64,000 nt of DNA from Streptomyces albus subsp. albus (lineage in GTDB: Bacteria > Actinomycetota > Actinomycetes > Streptomycetales > Streptomycetaceae). Every line of letters begins with the position of its first letter. Positions within the stretch are counted from its first letter, which is position 1. The stretch spans positions 62,001 through 126,000 of the forward strand of contig NZ_JODR01000004.1 of assembly GCF_000725885.1 (NCBI RefSeq). Direction: 5' to 3'. The position numbers and the translations under genes are program-made. This document shows, one piece after another, positions 1 to 8,440 of this stretch. Below the pieces are notes generated by a model, which ran no database searches, was not told where the DNA came from, and worked only from the letters and a program-made list of their open reading frames with translations.

Positions 1-374
1 TGAAGGACCAGGAGCCGCGTGGTGGCCGCATCATCAACAACGGCTCCGTCTCCGCCCACGCCCCACGCCCCGGCTCCATCGCCTACACGGCCACCAAGCA
101 CGCCATGACGGGGCTCACCAAGTCACTGTCCCTGGACGGCCGCCGCCACGACATCGCCTGCGGCCAGATCGACATCGGCAACGCCGCCACCGAGATGACC
201 GCCGCCATGCCCCACGGCGTGCCCCAGGCCGACGGCACCCTCGCGGCGGAACCCGTCATGTCCGCCACCGATGTGGCCCGCACCGTCCTGCACATGGCCT
301 CCCTCCCGCTGGAGGCCAACGTCCAGTTCGCGACCGTCCTCGCGACGAAGATGCCGTACATCGGGCGGGGCTGA
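1..374 (+). CDS. SDR-family oxidoreductase, C-terminal part (cut by window start)
   Basis: The reading frame is open from base 3 and stops at 372-374, so only about the last 123 residues are visible. They contain the SDR active-site serine in the NNGSVSAH stretch and the YTATK catalytic Tyr/Lys motif (YxxxK), followed by the usual DIGNAATEM post-catalytic segment. The N-terminal Rossmann glycine motif lies outside the window. These enzymes use NAD(P)H to reduce or oxidise carbonyl/hydroxyl substrates in the cytoplasm; the substrate cannot be told. No downstream gene follows closely, so it probably ends its transcription unit. Confidence 0.85.
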   Translation, partial: KDQEPRGGRIINNGSVSAHAPRPGSIAYTATKHAMTGLTKSLSLDGRRHDIACGQIDIGNAATEMTAAMPHGVPQADGTLAAEPVMSATDVARTVLHMASLPLEANVQFATVLATKMPYIGRG

Positions 375-835
375 GACCGGCCCCCCGGCGGGGGCCGGCG
401 GACCGGCGGGACCGTGACGGTCCGGTGCGGGGCACCCCCGGGACCGCTTGCGGCACCCGGATCCCGACGGGGCCCCGGACCCCCTCAGCGGACGCGCCGG
501 CCCCGTGGCAAGAATCAGCCGGGCCACAACGGACCCGCGACGGGCCCATGTCCGATCCACGGCGGACCCATGGCCGATCCGCGACGGGACCACTGCCGGT
601 CCGCGGCGGGAAGGCGACCGTCCGCAGCCCCGCGCGACCGCTTCGCGAGCCGCCCCCGCAGCCGCCAGGCAACCGGTCGGCGTACCGCCCGCGCCCGAGA
701 CGCGACCGCCCCGCGTACCGCCCCACGGCGGGAACACGGGCGAGCACAGACGGGACCACGGGCGGGACCACGAGCGGGAACACAAGCGGGGCCACGGCGG
801 GAACACCGCGTACCGCCGCATGGTTGGGTGGTGGC
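375..835. repeat. 461-bp intergenic region with degenerate GC-rich repeats
   Basis: No convincing gene lies here although several frames stay open. The sequence is made of variants of short units such as CGGGACCACGGG, GCGGGACCACGAG and GCGGGAACACAAG (roughly 12-bp period near 745-812), and of longer variants around ACCCATGGCCGATCCGCGAC (545-600). It looks like a decayed minisatellite. The promoter of the next gene should lie near 800-835 but I see no clear consensus. Confidence 0.5.
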
Positions 836-1708
836 ATGACGGCGAACGGGACCACGAACCTCACCTCCGACGTACTGCGGTACACCGCTTTCTCCGCCAT
901 CCCGGCGGGCGGCAACCCCGCCGGGGTGGTGCTCGACGCGAGCGGACTGGACGACGCGGCGCGGCTGGCGGTGGCCGCCGAAGTGGGGTACTCGGAGACG
1001 GCGTTCGTGACGGCGGCCGACGACGCCGGGGAACGCACCTACGACGTGCGGTACTTCAGCCCGCTCGCGGAGGTCGCCTTCTGCGGGCACGCCACCATCG
1101 CGACCGCCGTGGCCCTCGCCGAACGCGTCGGCACCGGCGAACTGCTCTTCCGCACCCAGGCCGGGCCGGTGCCCGTCACCGTCGTCGAGGAGGACGGCCG
1201 GCCGCTGGCGACGCTCAGCAGCGTCGAACCGCACGACAAGCCGGTGGCGGAGGCGGACCTGAACGAGGCGCTGGCGGCCCTCGGCTGGGCCGAGCAGGAC
1301 CTGGACGGCACCATCCCGCCGCGTACCGCCTTCGCCGGCAACGACCATCTCGTCCTCGCCGTCGCCACCCGGGAACGACTGGCCGCGCTCGACTACGACG
1401 TCGAACGGCTCAAGGCGCTGATGCTGCGGCTCGGGCTGACCACGGTGCACCTGGTGTGGCGGGAGTCGGGCGGCGTCTTCCACGTCCGCGACCCCTTCCC
1501 CGTCGGCGGCGTACGAGAGGACCCGGCGACCGGCGCGGCGGCGGCGGCCTTCGGCGGCTATCTGCGGGCGGCGGGCCTGGTGCCCGAGGAAGCACGGCTC
1601 GTGCTGCACCAGGGGGAGGACATGGGACGGCCCGGCGTGCTGACCGTCGATCTGCGGGCCGGCGACCCGCGCGTCCACGTCTCCGGTACGGCCACCCGGC
1701 TGCGCTGA
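836..1708 (+). CDS. PhzF-family isomerase/epimerase-like protein
   Basis: This 290-aa protein has the PhzF (diaminopimelate epimerase-fold) signature. The GGNPAGVVL motif lies near residues 25-33. YSETAF carries Glu54, equivalent to the PhzF catalytic glutamate. The C-terminal DPATGAAAAAFGGYL motif is also present. PhzF in phenazine synthesis isomerises a dihydro-hydroxyanthranilate, but most homologues outside phenazine clusters have unknown substrates and no phenazine genes are nearby. ATG 836 is chosen because family homology begins there; the frame is open far upstream but that part is low-complexity intergenic repeat. Length is normal for the family. Confidence 0.85.
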   Translation: MTANGTTNLTSDVLRYTAFSAIPAGGNPAGVVLDASGLDDAARLAVAAEVGYSETAFVTAADDAGERTYDVRYFSPLAEVAFCGHATIATAVALAERVGTGELLFRTQAGPVPVTVVEEDGRPLATLSSVEPHDKPVAEADLNEALAALGWAEQDLDGTIPPRTAFAGNDHLVLAVATRERLAALDYDVERLKALMLRLGLTTVHLVWRESGGVFHVRDPFPVGGVREDPATGAAAAAFGGYLRAAGLVPEEARLVLHQGEDMGRPGVLTVDLRAGDPRVHVSGTATRLR

Positions 1709-1818
1709 GACGCCCCGGTACGAGACGCGGATCACCCGGCGCCCTCCCGCCCGGCTGTGGTCCGCCGGGCGGGGGCGGGGGCAGACTCGGCGGGCAGTCA
1801 CCGCCGAGGAGCCGACAG

Positions 1819-3003
1819 ATGACCGAGCCCGCACCCTCCGCCGCCCACGCCTCCTACCAGAACGAGATCTATCTGCACGGCCTGGAAGGCCGTGTCCCGC
1901 CCTTCACCACCGACGGCACGGCACTGGGCGCATCGGCCCGCCGGCACCTGGACCAGGGCGCTTTCGGCTACGTCGCCGGGGCCGCGGGGTCCGGCGCCAC
2001 GCACCGCGCCAACCGGGAGGCGTTCGACCGTCACCGGCTGGTGCCGCGCATGCTGACCGACGCCACCCACCGGGACCTGCGCACCGAGGTACTGGGCAGC
2101 ACCCTGCCCGCGCCCGTGCTGCTCGCCCCGGTCGGCGTGCAGTCGATCGTCCACCCGGACGGCGAACTGGCCACCGCGCGGGCCGCCGCCGCGCTGGGGC
2201 TGACGACGATCCTGTCCACCGCCTCCTCCCACACCCTCGAAGAGGTCGCGGAGGCCGCCGGCGAGGACGCGCCCCGGTGGTTCCAGCTGTACTGGCCGAA
2301 CGACGACGAGGTGTGCGTCAGCATCCTGGAGCGAGCCCGCCGCGCCGGCTACACCACGCTCGTCGTCACCCTCGACACCTGGACCCTGGCCTGGCGTCCG
2401 CAGGACCTCGACCTGGCCTACCTGCCGTTCATCCGCGGCATCGGCACCGCCGTACCGTTCTCCGACCCGGCCTTCCGCGCCGGGCTGGAACGCCCGCCGG
2501 AGGAGGACCTGGCCGCGGCCGTGCTGCGCTGGGTGCCGATGTTCACCGGCACCGACAAATCGTGGGACCGGCTGCCGTTCCTGCGGCAGCACTGGGAGGG
2601 GCCGATCGTCCTCAAGGGCATCCAGCACCCGGACGACGCACGCCGCGCCGCCGACGCGGGCATGGACGGCATCGTCGTCTCCAACCACGGCGGCCGGCAG
2701 GTCGACGGCGCCATCGCCTCGCTGGACGCGCTGCCGCGGGTGGCCTCGGCGGTGGCGGACACCGGCATGGAGGTGCTGTTCGACTCGGGCGTACGCACCG
2801 GCGCCGACGTCCTCAAGGCCCTCGCCCTGGGCGCCCGGGCCGTCCTGCTGGGCCGGCCGTACGTCTACGGTCTGGCCCACGGCGGCGAGGACGGCGTCCG
2901 GCACGTCCTGCGCTCCCTGCTCGCGGACCTCGATCTCACGCTGGGCCTCTCGGGCCACCGCACACCCGGCGAGCTGACCCCCGACGACCTGCACCACCGC
3001 TGA
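1819..3003 (+). CDS. FMN-dependent lactate 2-monooxygenase-type alpha-hydroxy acid oxidase
   Basis: A 394-aa member of the FMN-dependent alpha-hydroxy acid oxidoreductase family, the same length as mycobacterial L-lactate 2-monooxygenase, which turns L-lactate and O2 into acetate, CO2 and water. Visible motifs are the SNHGGRQVDG segment with the catalytic His and substrate-binding Arg, and DSGVRTGADVLKALALGA followed by VLLGRPY for FMN phosphate binding. GAGGAG (1806-1811) precedes ATG 1819. The lactate monooxygenase assignment rests on length and the N-terminal FTTD/GALGASARRHL-type region; another 2-hydroxy acid oxidase is possible. It probably runs as a single gene. Confidence 0.8.
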   Translation: MTEPAPSAAHASYQNEIYLHGLEGRVPPFTTDGTALGASARRHLDQGAFGYVAGAAGSGATHRANREAFDRHRLVPRMLTDATHRDLRTEVLGSTLPAPVLLAPVGVQSIVHPDGELATARAAAALGLTTILSTASSHTLEEVAEAAGEDAPRWFQLYWPNDDEVCVSILERARRAGYTTLVVTLDTWTLAWRPQDLDLAYLPFIRGIGTAVPFSDPAFRAGLERPPEEDLAAAVLRWVPMFTGTDKSWDRLPFLRQHWEGPIVLKGIQHPDDARRAADAGMDGIVVSNHGGRQVDGAIASLDALPRVASAVADTGMEVLFDSGVRTGADVLKALALGARAVLLGRPYVYGLAHGGEDGVRHVLRSLLADLDLTLGLSGHRTPGELTPDDLHHR

Positions 3004-3036
3004 GCACCACCGCGCCGCCGGGTACCATGGCCGCAC

Positions 3037-3456
3037 GGCGGACGAGCCGGCCGGGCGGTCGCGTCGGGGGAGCACACACTCCCTCGCCGAGGAACGTCCG
3101 GGCTCCACAGGGCAGGATGGTGGGTAACGCCCACCCGGGGTGACCCGCGGGACAGTGCCACAGAAAGCAAACCGCCGGGGCCGTATCCGTACGGCTCCCG
3201 GTAAGGGTGAAACGGTGGTGTAAGAGACCACCAGCGCCCAGGGTGACCTGGGCGGCTCGGTAAACCCCATCCGGAGCAAGGTCAAGAGGGAGCACTCCGG
3301 TGCTCCTGCGCGGACGACCGAGGGCGGCCCGCCCGAGTCCGCGGGTAGACCGCACGAGGCCGGCGGCAACGCCGGTCCTAGATGGATGACCGCCGCCCCG
3401 GGGCGCCGCAAGGCCCCCGAGGCACAGAACCCGGCGTACAGGCCGACTCGTCCGCC
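3037..3456 (+). ncRNA. rnpB: RNase P RNA, bacterial type A (rnpB)
   Basis: The stretch carries the conserved cores of actinobacterial RNase P RNA: GTCCGGGCTCCACAGGGCAG near 3097, GACAGTGCCACAGAAAGCAAACCGCC near 3150, GGTAAGGGTGAAACGGTG, AGATGGATGACCGCC near 3380 and the 3' end with ACAGAACCCGGCGTACAGG near 3425. The ends GCGGACGAGCCGG and CCGACTCGTCCGCC pair with each other, which sets the approximate limits. The RNA is the catalytic subunit that removes 5' leaders from pre-tRNA. It shows that this is a core chromosomal region. Confidence 0.95.
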
Positions 3457-3484
3457 GCCTCCTGGGGCCGGGGTCCCGGCCCTG

Positions 3485-3512
3485 GGGCTCCGATCGGTAT
3501 CGGAGCCCTTTT
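3485..3512 (+). terminator. Intrinsic terminator after rnpB
   Basis: A perfect 10-bp stem GGGCTCCGAT/ATCGGAGCCC (3485-3494 and 3499-3508) with a CGGT loop is followed directly by TTTT. It lies 29 bp beyond the 3' end of the RNase P RNA. Confidence 0.9.
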
Positions 3513-3595
3513 CCGCCTTGCGGGCGCGCCGTCCTGTTCGGCACAACGACGAGCAGATGTGGACACTCGTGCGGCTCCCGGACGCGTCTGGCGGA

Positions 3596-4885
3596 TCACG
3601 CAGGCAGCGCGCCGGTGCGAGCCGCGAACTCCCGCACCCCGGGCACGCGGACCGGGGAGTACAGCAGATCGACGGTCAGCGCCCGGAGCGCAGGCCGGCG
3701 CACCTCCTGCGGAGCCTCCTGCTCGACGCGCCTCAGCGCGTCGAAAGTCTTCCGGTCATCACGCAGGGCGTGCCACATGCGGGCGACGTCGGTCCACGCC
3801 CGGGCACGCCGCTCCAGCGACGGAATGCTGTCGATGTCGATGCGGCGCGCCACGCTGACGCCCTCGTCCGGGGTGCCGAGAGCGTTGAGGACGCTGATGC
3901 GGTAGGTGTCGACCTGGGTCCGCGTCGCGTCCACGGTGAAGAGTCCGGGGACAGCAGCGTCGGGACGAGCCGTTTCCTCCTGGGCCGCGTCGAGGAGTTC
4001 CAGTGCGGTCGAGCGGTCCTTGGCCGTCGCCGCGCTGTACGCCGCAGTGAGCATGAGCGTTGTCCGGACGGCTCTCGCATGCTGCCGACCGCTGTCGAGG
4101 TCCGCTGCTTCCCGCGTGAGGAGCCGCACGGCTGAGGCACTGTTCCCCGACCGCCGTACTGTGATCGCGAGGACGCGGGAGGCTTCACCGACCGGGACCG
4201 GGTGCCCGGAGGCCCGAGCCGCAGCGAGTGCGCGGTCGGCGGCGGCCCACGCCGCGTCCGAGTGCTGTTTGAGGGCCAGTTCCGCAGCGAGGACGTAGGA
4301 CCGCGCCAGGATGACGCTTGCCTTGTTGCGCTCGTGACCGCTCGCCTCTTCCCATGAGGCGGAGGCAGCGGCCAGCAGGCCCGGAAGTGCACGGCCGAGT
4401 GCGCTGTACCGCGCTGCGCGGAAGTGGGACCGCGCGTTCGTGGCTTCCCGTACCAGCCGTTGGAGCGGCAGGGGCTCGGCGGCAGGGAGATGGAAGAGAC
4501 ACTCCTCCAGGGGAGCGGCCGGATCGCCCCCGGGAACGTCGGCCGCCGCGGGGGTACCGACCGCGGCGGACACTCCGACGGCTGCCGCTCCGGTGAGCAG
4601 GTTCCTACGACGCACCGCATCCTCCTCGCCTGGGCGCCCCACCGTACCGAGCACGGGCCCGGCGGACACAGATCCGGCAGTCAGCCTGTCGGGCGGGACA
4701 CCGAGAAAACCGGCCAAGGCCAGGAGCCGGTCGTACCCCAGCCGCATACGGCCGGACTCGATCCGGGAGATCGCGCTCGCCGAGTAGCCGATCGCCTGGC
4801 CGACCTGGGTCTGCGTCAGCCGTGCACGGCACCGTGCTGCCCGTAGCTCGGCCCCCAACTCCTGCGGGGACCTGACGACGTCCAT
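3596..4885 (-). CDS. XRE-family transcriptional regulator with long C-terminal domain, divergent from graspetide genes
   Basis: A 429-aa protein. Residues about 8-65 form an XRE helix-turn-helix (ELGAELRAARCRARLTQTQV, then QAIGYSASAISRIESGR). A linker with RRRNLLTGAAAVGVSAAVG follows, then about 300 residues of alpha-helical, TPR-like sequence. Start ATG 4885 has AGGAGG just upstream. It is transcribed away from the graspetide precursor gene across 237 bp that hold a large nested palindrome, so it most likely controls both directions. XRE proteins with such helical sensor domains are common neighbours of small Streptomyces RiPP loci; the ligand is unknown. Confidence 0.85.
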   Translation of the reverse strand: MDVVRSPQELGAELRAARCRARLTQTQVGQAIGYSASAISRIESGRMRLGYDRLLALAGFLGVPPDRLTAGSVSAGPVLGTVGRPGEEDAVRRRNLLTGAAAVGVSAAVGTPAAADVPGGDPAAPLEECLFHLPAAEPLPLQRLVREATNARSHFRAARYSALGRALPGLLAAASASWEEASGHERNKASVILARSYVLAAELALKQHSDAAWAAADRALAAARASGHPVPVGEASRVLAITVRRSGNSASAVRLLTREAADLDSGRQHARAVRTTLMLTAAYSAATAKDRSTALELLDAAQEETARPDAAVPGLFTVDATRTQVDTYRISVLNALGTPDEGVSVARRIDIDSIPSLERRARAWTDVARMWHALRDDRKTFDALRRVEQEAPQEVRRPALRALTVDLLYSPVRVPGVREFAARTGALPA

Positions 4886-4958
4886 CGGCGTCCTCCTGCG
4901 GAACGGCGGGAGGAAGACGGTAGCGGCAAACCCGCGTGCGGCGGGAGGGCGTACGGAA

Positions 4959-4991
4959 GCACACGGTGTGCGGGCCTCGCACACCGTGTGC
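4959..4991. promoter_or_regulatory. 33-bp nested palindrome, likely operator of the XRE regulator
   Basis: GCACACGGTGTGCG (4959-4972) and CGCACACCGTGTGC (4978-4991) are perfect inverted copies separated by GGCCT. Each 13-bp GCACAC-S-GTGTGC core is itself a palindrome, and the two centres are 20 bp apart, about two helical turns. This suits cooperative binding of two dimers. It sits midway between the XRE gene and the precursor gene. Binding by this XRE protein is inferred from position only. Confidence 0.65.
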
Positions 4992-5122
4992 GGCCCGGCC
5001 GTCTCCCTCTCCCGCTCGCACGGGCACGCCTCGCATTGTGATTGCACGCCCGGCCGCTCGGCCCGGGCGGCTCCCGACGGCGGCGTCGCATGCCGCTGTC
5101 CCGACACCGAAGGAGCACCACG

Positions 5123-5353
5123 ATGACCACTCTGCCGTTCGGCCTCACCCAGGCGCTGCCGGTCGAAGCGCCCGCTGCGCGTACCTGGCCCGGCGCTCTG
5201 AGCTACTGCCCCGAGCAGCAGCTCACCGTCGTGACTCGGACCGGCACCCCGTTCATCGACTCCCCGTCCATGGCTTCGGAGATCCAGACGGTCACCCAGA
5301 CCCGTCACGACAGCCAGATCTTCGACGACAACGGCGGCACCGACAAGGACTGA
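5123..5353 (+). CDS. tgmA: Graspetide precursor peptide (putative ATP-grasp-modified RiPP)
   Basis: A 76-aa peptide starting MTTLPFGLTQALPVEAP. The PFGL-containing N-terminal part resembles leaders of the ATP-grasp-target RiPP family. The C-terminal end (SEIQTVTQTRHDSQIFDDNG and onward) is rich in Thr/Ser acceptors and Asp donors, as expected of a core that receives side-chain ester or amide crosslinks. AAGGAG lies before ATG 5123. The maturase gene follows 26 bp downstream and a PIMT-like methyltransferase after it, giving the standard three-gene order. The leader/core border cannot be fixed from sequence alone. Confidence 0.82.
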   Translation: MTTLPFGLTQALPVEAPAARTWPGALSYCPEQQLTVVTRTGTPFIDSPSMASEIQTVTQTRHDSQIFDDNGGTDKD

Positions 5354-5379
5354 ACGGGTCAGCGGGAGAGGAGTGAGAG

Positions 5380-6340
5380 ATGACGGTCCTGGTGCTGACC
5401 CGCCGGCTCGACCCCGTCGCCGATCTGGTGGTGGCCGAGCTGAACACCCGAGGAGCGCCGGTCGTCCGGCTCGACCCCGGGGACCTGCCCGACCACTCGG
5501 TGTTCACCGCCCGCCTGGACGGTGCAGCCGGTTGGTCGGGCACCTGGCGCGGCCGGCACCGGGACCTGGACCTGGGCGCCGTCACGGCCGTCCACTGGCG
5601 GCGCCCCTCTCCTCCCCGCGCCACCGTGCCGGCCTCGGAGCCGGACGCGCGGCGGTGGGCCGACGCGGAAGCCCGTGCCGGGTTCCGCGGCGTGCTCGAC
5701 GCCCTGCCCTGCATCTGGATCAACCACCCCGCCGCCAACGCAGCGGCCGGCTCGCTCCCGGGCGCCCTCGCCGAGGCGGCCCGATGCGGCCTGCGCGTAC
5801 CCCGGAGCCTGGTCACCAACGACCCGCACTCCGCCCGCGAGTTCGTCGCCTCACTGCCTGGCGGGGTGGCGGCCTACAAGAGCATCGGGGCCGGCGGACC
5901 GGTCACGTGCGACGGTGTCACCTACGCGTCGTGGACCTCACGAGTCCGCGCCGACGACATCACCGACGCCGTGGGCGTGACGGCGCACTACTTCGCCGAG
6001 TGGATCGACAAGGCGTACGAGGTCCGTCTCACCGCTGTCGGGCGGCCGGCTGTTCGCCGCCGAGATCCACACCCACTCCGAAGCGGCCCGGATCGATTTC
6101 CGCCGGGACTACGACGCCTGCTCCTACACCGTCTGCGACGTGCCCGCCGACGTCGCAGACGGGGTCCGCTCCCTCATGGACACCTACGGACTGCGGTACG
6201 CCGCACTGGACTTCCTCGTTGGTCATGCCGGGCTGTGGCACCTGTGCGACATCAACCCAGCCGGGCAGTACGGCTGGATCGAGGCCCTGCGTGCCCCCAT
6301 CACCCGCGCCATCGCCGACGAACTGGAAAGGCAGCCATGA
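5380..6340 (+). pseudogene. tgmB: ATP-grasp ribosomal peptide maturase, frameshifted by one extra G
   Basis: The enzyme should join precursor side chains as esters or amides using ATP. From ATG 5380 (AGGAG upstream) the frame encodes the pre-ATP-grasp domain, the lysine in AAYKSIG and the EWIDKAYEVRL segment. At 6040-6042 (GGG in GCTGTCGGGCGG) the reading frame must move by one base to continue as GRLFAAEIHTHSEAARIDF, then DINPAGQYGWIEA, the metal-binding end of the fold, to TGA 6338-6340. With one G fewer the product would be 319 aa, normal for the family. As written, the first frame runs into the methyltransferase gene. Either a recent inactivating mutation or a sequence error. Confidence 0.8.
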
Positions 6341-7479
6341 CCGTCGCCGAGACCACCGGCAGCGCCGAGGACCTGCGCCGCCGTATGACCACCTGCCTCA
6401 CGCACGAGGGAGTGCTGCGCACCCCCGCCTGGCGCGAAGCCTTCGCCACGGTCCCTCGGGAACACTTCACGCCCGCGTTCTCGGTGCACGACGCCGAGGG
6501 CTTCCGCACGCTCCGGGCCGGCGATCCCGGCTACCTGGAGACGGTCTACAGCGACACCTCCCTCATCACCCGGCGCGACAAGAACGGTGTGGCGATCAGC
6601 TCCTCCACGCGGCCCCGGGTGATGGCCGCCATGCTCGAAGCACTGCCCGACCGCGACACCGCCACCGTGCTGGAGATCGGCACCGGCACCGGCTACAACG
6701 CCGCGCTCTTGTGCGCGCGCTACGGCGCGGAGAAGATCGCCACTCTCGACATCGATCCCGAGCTGACCACTGCCGCTCGCGAACGCCTCCACACGGCCGG
6801 ATACACCCCCACCATCGTGACCGGCGACGGCACCCGCGGCCACACACCCCGCGCCCCTCATTCGGCGATCATCGCCACCTGCGGGCTGCCCCGCATCCCT
6901 GCGGTCTGGCTCTCCCAGCTCGCCCCCGGCGGCACCGTCGTCGCCAACCTCGGCTACGGTTTGGCCTCCCTCAACCACCATGACGACGGCAGTCTCCGAG
7001 GCCGCTTCCTGCCGGAGATGGCGGCTTTCATGACCGCCCGCCACTCGCCCGAGGACTCCGCACCGAACGCCTGCCCCGAGGACATCGCCGGCCTGATGCG
7101 CGCCAGAGGGCGCACGACGACCGTGCAGGTGGCGGGGGACGTCACCGCGCCCATGCCCCGCTTCCTCAGCGGCATGCTCCAACACGACACCATCGACGTC
7201 AGCCTGGTCGGCGACGACGGCCGCACGGTGCACCTCATCCAGCACCCGGCATCCGGTGCCTGGGCTCGCATGGCCCCGCACGGCGCCCACGGCGCCCGCC
7301 TCGACCACGACGGCCCCGAACACCGCAATCTGTGGGGCGAGCGGCTGGTGCTCATCAAGGCGTGGTTCCACGCAGGGCACCCCGGCCCTGACCGCTACGG
7401 TCTCACCGTGGCCCCGAACGGCACGCACACGCTGTGGCTGGACTCCCCGGACGGTCCGTCCTGGGTGCTGCCCGCCTGA
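6337..7479 (+). CDS. tgmC: PIMT-like O-methyltransferase of the ATP-grasp peptide maturase system
   Basis: A 380-aa SAM-dependent methyltransferase related to protein L-isoaspartate methyltransferase. It has ETVYSDTSL near residues 67-75, SSSTRPRVMAAMLEAL, and the SAM motif VLEIGTGTGYNAALL, followed by a roughly 180-residue C-terminal extension typical of graspetide-associated members. In characterised graspetide systems of this type the enzyme methylates a core Asp, which then cyclises to aspartimide. ATG 6337 overlaps the maturase stop (ATGA), so translation is probably coupled. It is the last gene of the unit; the next gene is convergent. Confidence 0.82.
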   Translation: MTVAETTGSAEDLRRRMTTCLTHEGVLRTPAWREAFATVPREHFTPAFSVHDAEGFRTLRAGDPGYLETVYSDTSLITRRDKNGVAISSSTRPRVMAAMLEALPDRDTATVLEIGTGTGYNAALLCARYGAEKIATLDIDPELTTAARERLHTAGYTPTIVTGDGTRGHTPRAPHSAIIATCGLPRIPAVWLSQLAPGGTVVANLGYGLASLNHHDDGSLRGRFLPEMAAFMTARHSPEDSAPNACPEDIAGLMRARGRTTTVQVAGDVTAPMPRFLSGMLQHDTIDVSLVGDDGRTVHLIQHPASGAWARMAPHGAHGARLDHDGPEHRNLWGERLVLIKAWFHAGHPGPDRYGLTVAPNGTHTLWLDSPDGPSWVLPA

Positions 7480-7549
7480 CGGCTCGGCGACGGCACGCCC
7501 CGGCGCCGGCCATCGGACGCAAAGCTGCGCCGGGGGAACGGGGACGCCC

Positions 7550-8440
7550 CTACCCCCTCTCCCCCACCCCGTCGCCGTCCTCCGGGGGCGCTCCGGGGGC
7601 CGGGGGGAGGGGGTCGTCCGCAGGGTGGGTGCTCTCCGGGTGGAGGGCGGCGCTCTCCGGGTGGCTGCGGGTGGCGCGCAGCAGTGTGGCGGCGCCCCGT
7701 ACCGCTGCGGTGTGCGGTGCGGGGACCGCGGTGACCCGGGTGTCCAGGCGTCCGGCGAGGCGGTAGGTGACGCCCGGGCACAGGGCGCCGCCGCCCGCCA
7801 GGAGGACGCCGCGGTGCAACGCGTCGAGGGCGTGCGAGGTGGGGTCCTGTTCCAGCATGCTCGTCACCATCGCGACGACCGCGTCCACGAGCCGGGCCGC
7901 GGTGGGTTCCGCCTCCAGGTCGGTGGTGCCCAGCGCGGTGCGGCGGGCGTCGAGGACCGCGCCGCCCGCCAGCAGGACCACCTCGGTGAGGTGGGCGCCG
8001 ATGTCCACGACGAACAGGGCCCGGGTCAGGTCGACACCGGCCGCGTACGCCACGGCGCGGGCCGTCGGCATGGTCAGCACGGTACGGGGCCGCAGCACCT
8101 CGACCGCTTCCCGGGCGGCGGCCCGGTAGGCGACTCCGCCGAGCACCGGGGCCGTCAGCACGACCAGGGGGCGGGCGTGCCGGGACAGACGGTGGCCCAG
8201 CAGCCGGTCCAGCAAGCGCGCGGTGCCCGCGGTGTCGATGATCGTGCCCCGCTGGATGGGGCGGGTGACCCCGGCGCCGGGGAAGGTGACCGTGGGTACG
8301 TCGATGATCCTGCCGCGGCCCACCATCCAGACGCGGGTCCGGGCGCTGCCCAGGTCCAGGGCGATGCCCGAACACCGCCTGCACAGCGGCCAGGCGGGCC
8401 GCGGTGCCACGGCGGGGAAGGCGCGGTGCGCCGCGGTCAC
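7550..8440 (-). CDS. Short MreB/actin-like rod-shape protein
   Basis: A 296-aa actin-fold protein. Phosphate-1 (GIALDLGSARTRVWM), phosphate-2 (FVVDIGAHLTEVVLL) and adenosine (GVLLAGGGALCPG) motifs of MreB are present. It is some 45 residues shorter than MreB, with a disordered Pro-rich tail (SHPESAALHPES and onward), so it is a paralogue rather than the main MreB. GTG 8440 overlaps the stop of the DksA-like gene upstream (GTGA), which decides the start and implies coupled translation. Streptomyces use MreB for spore-wall work; whether this copy polymerises is unknown. Confidence 0.75.
   Translation of the reverse strand: MTAAHRAFPAVAPRPAWPLCRRCSGIALDLGSARTRVWMVGRGRIIDVPTVTFPGAGVTRPIQRGTIIDTAGTARLLDRLLGHRLSRHARPLVVLTAPVLGGVAYRAAAREAVEVLRPRTVLTMPTARAVAYAAGVDLTRALFVVDIGAHLTEVVLLAGGAVLDARRTALGTTDLEAEPTAARLVDAVVAMVTSMLEQDPTSHALDALHRGVLLAGGGALCPGVTYRLAGRLDTRVTAVPAPHTAAVRGAATLLRATRSHPESAALHPESTHPADDPLPPAPGAPPEDGDGVGERG

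Noticed and set aside
448..3003. An 851-codon open frame running through the PhzF gene region into the lactate monooxygenase gene
   Set aside because: Its first half is Arg/Gly/Pro-rich shadow sequence of the PhzF gene and spacer; only the part from ATG 1819 has family motifs and a ribosome site.
6034..6045. Programmed ribosomal frameshift site in the maturase gene
   Set aside because: No slippery heptamer or clear downstream pseudoknot is seen and other family members read through in one frame; a sequence error or mutation is simpler.
5380..7479. A natural fusion of ATP-grasp maturase and methyltransferase
   Set aside because: About 100 residues in the middle are out-of-frame Arg/Pro-rich sequence while true maturase sequence continues one base over to its own stop; it is a frameshift effect.
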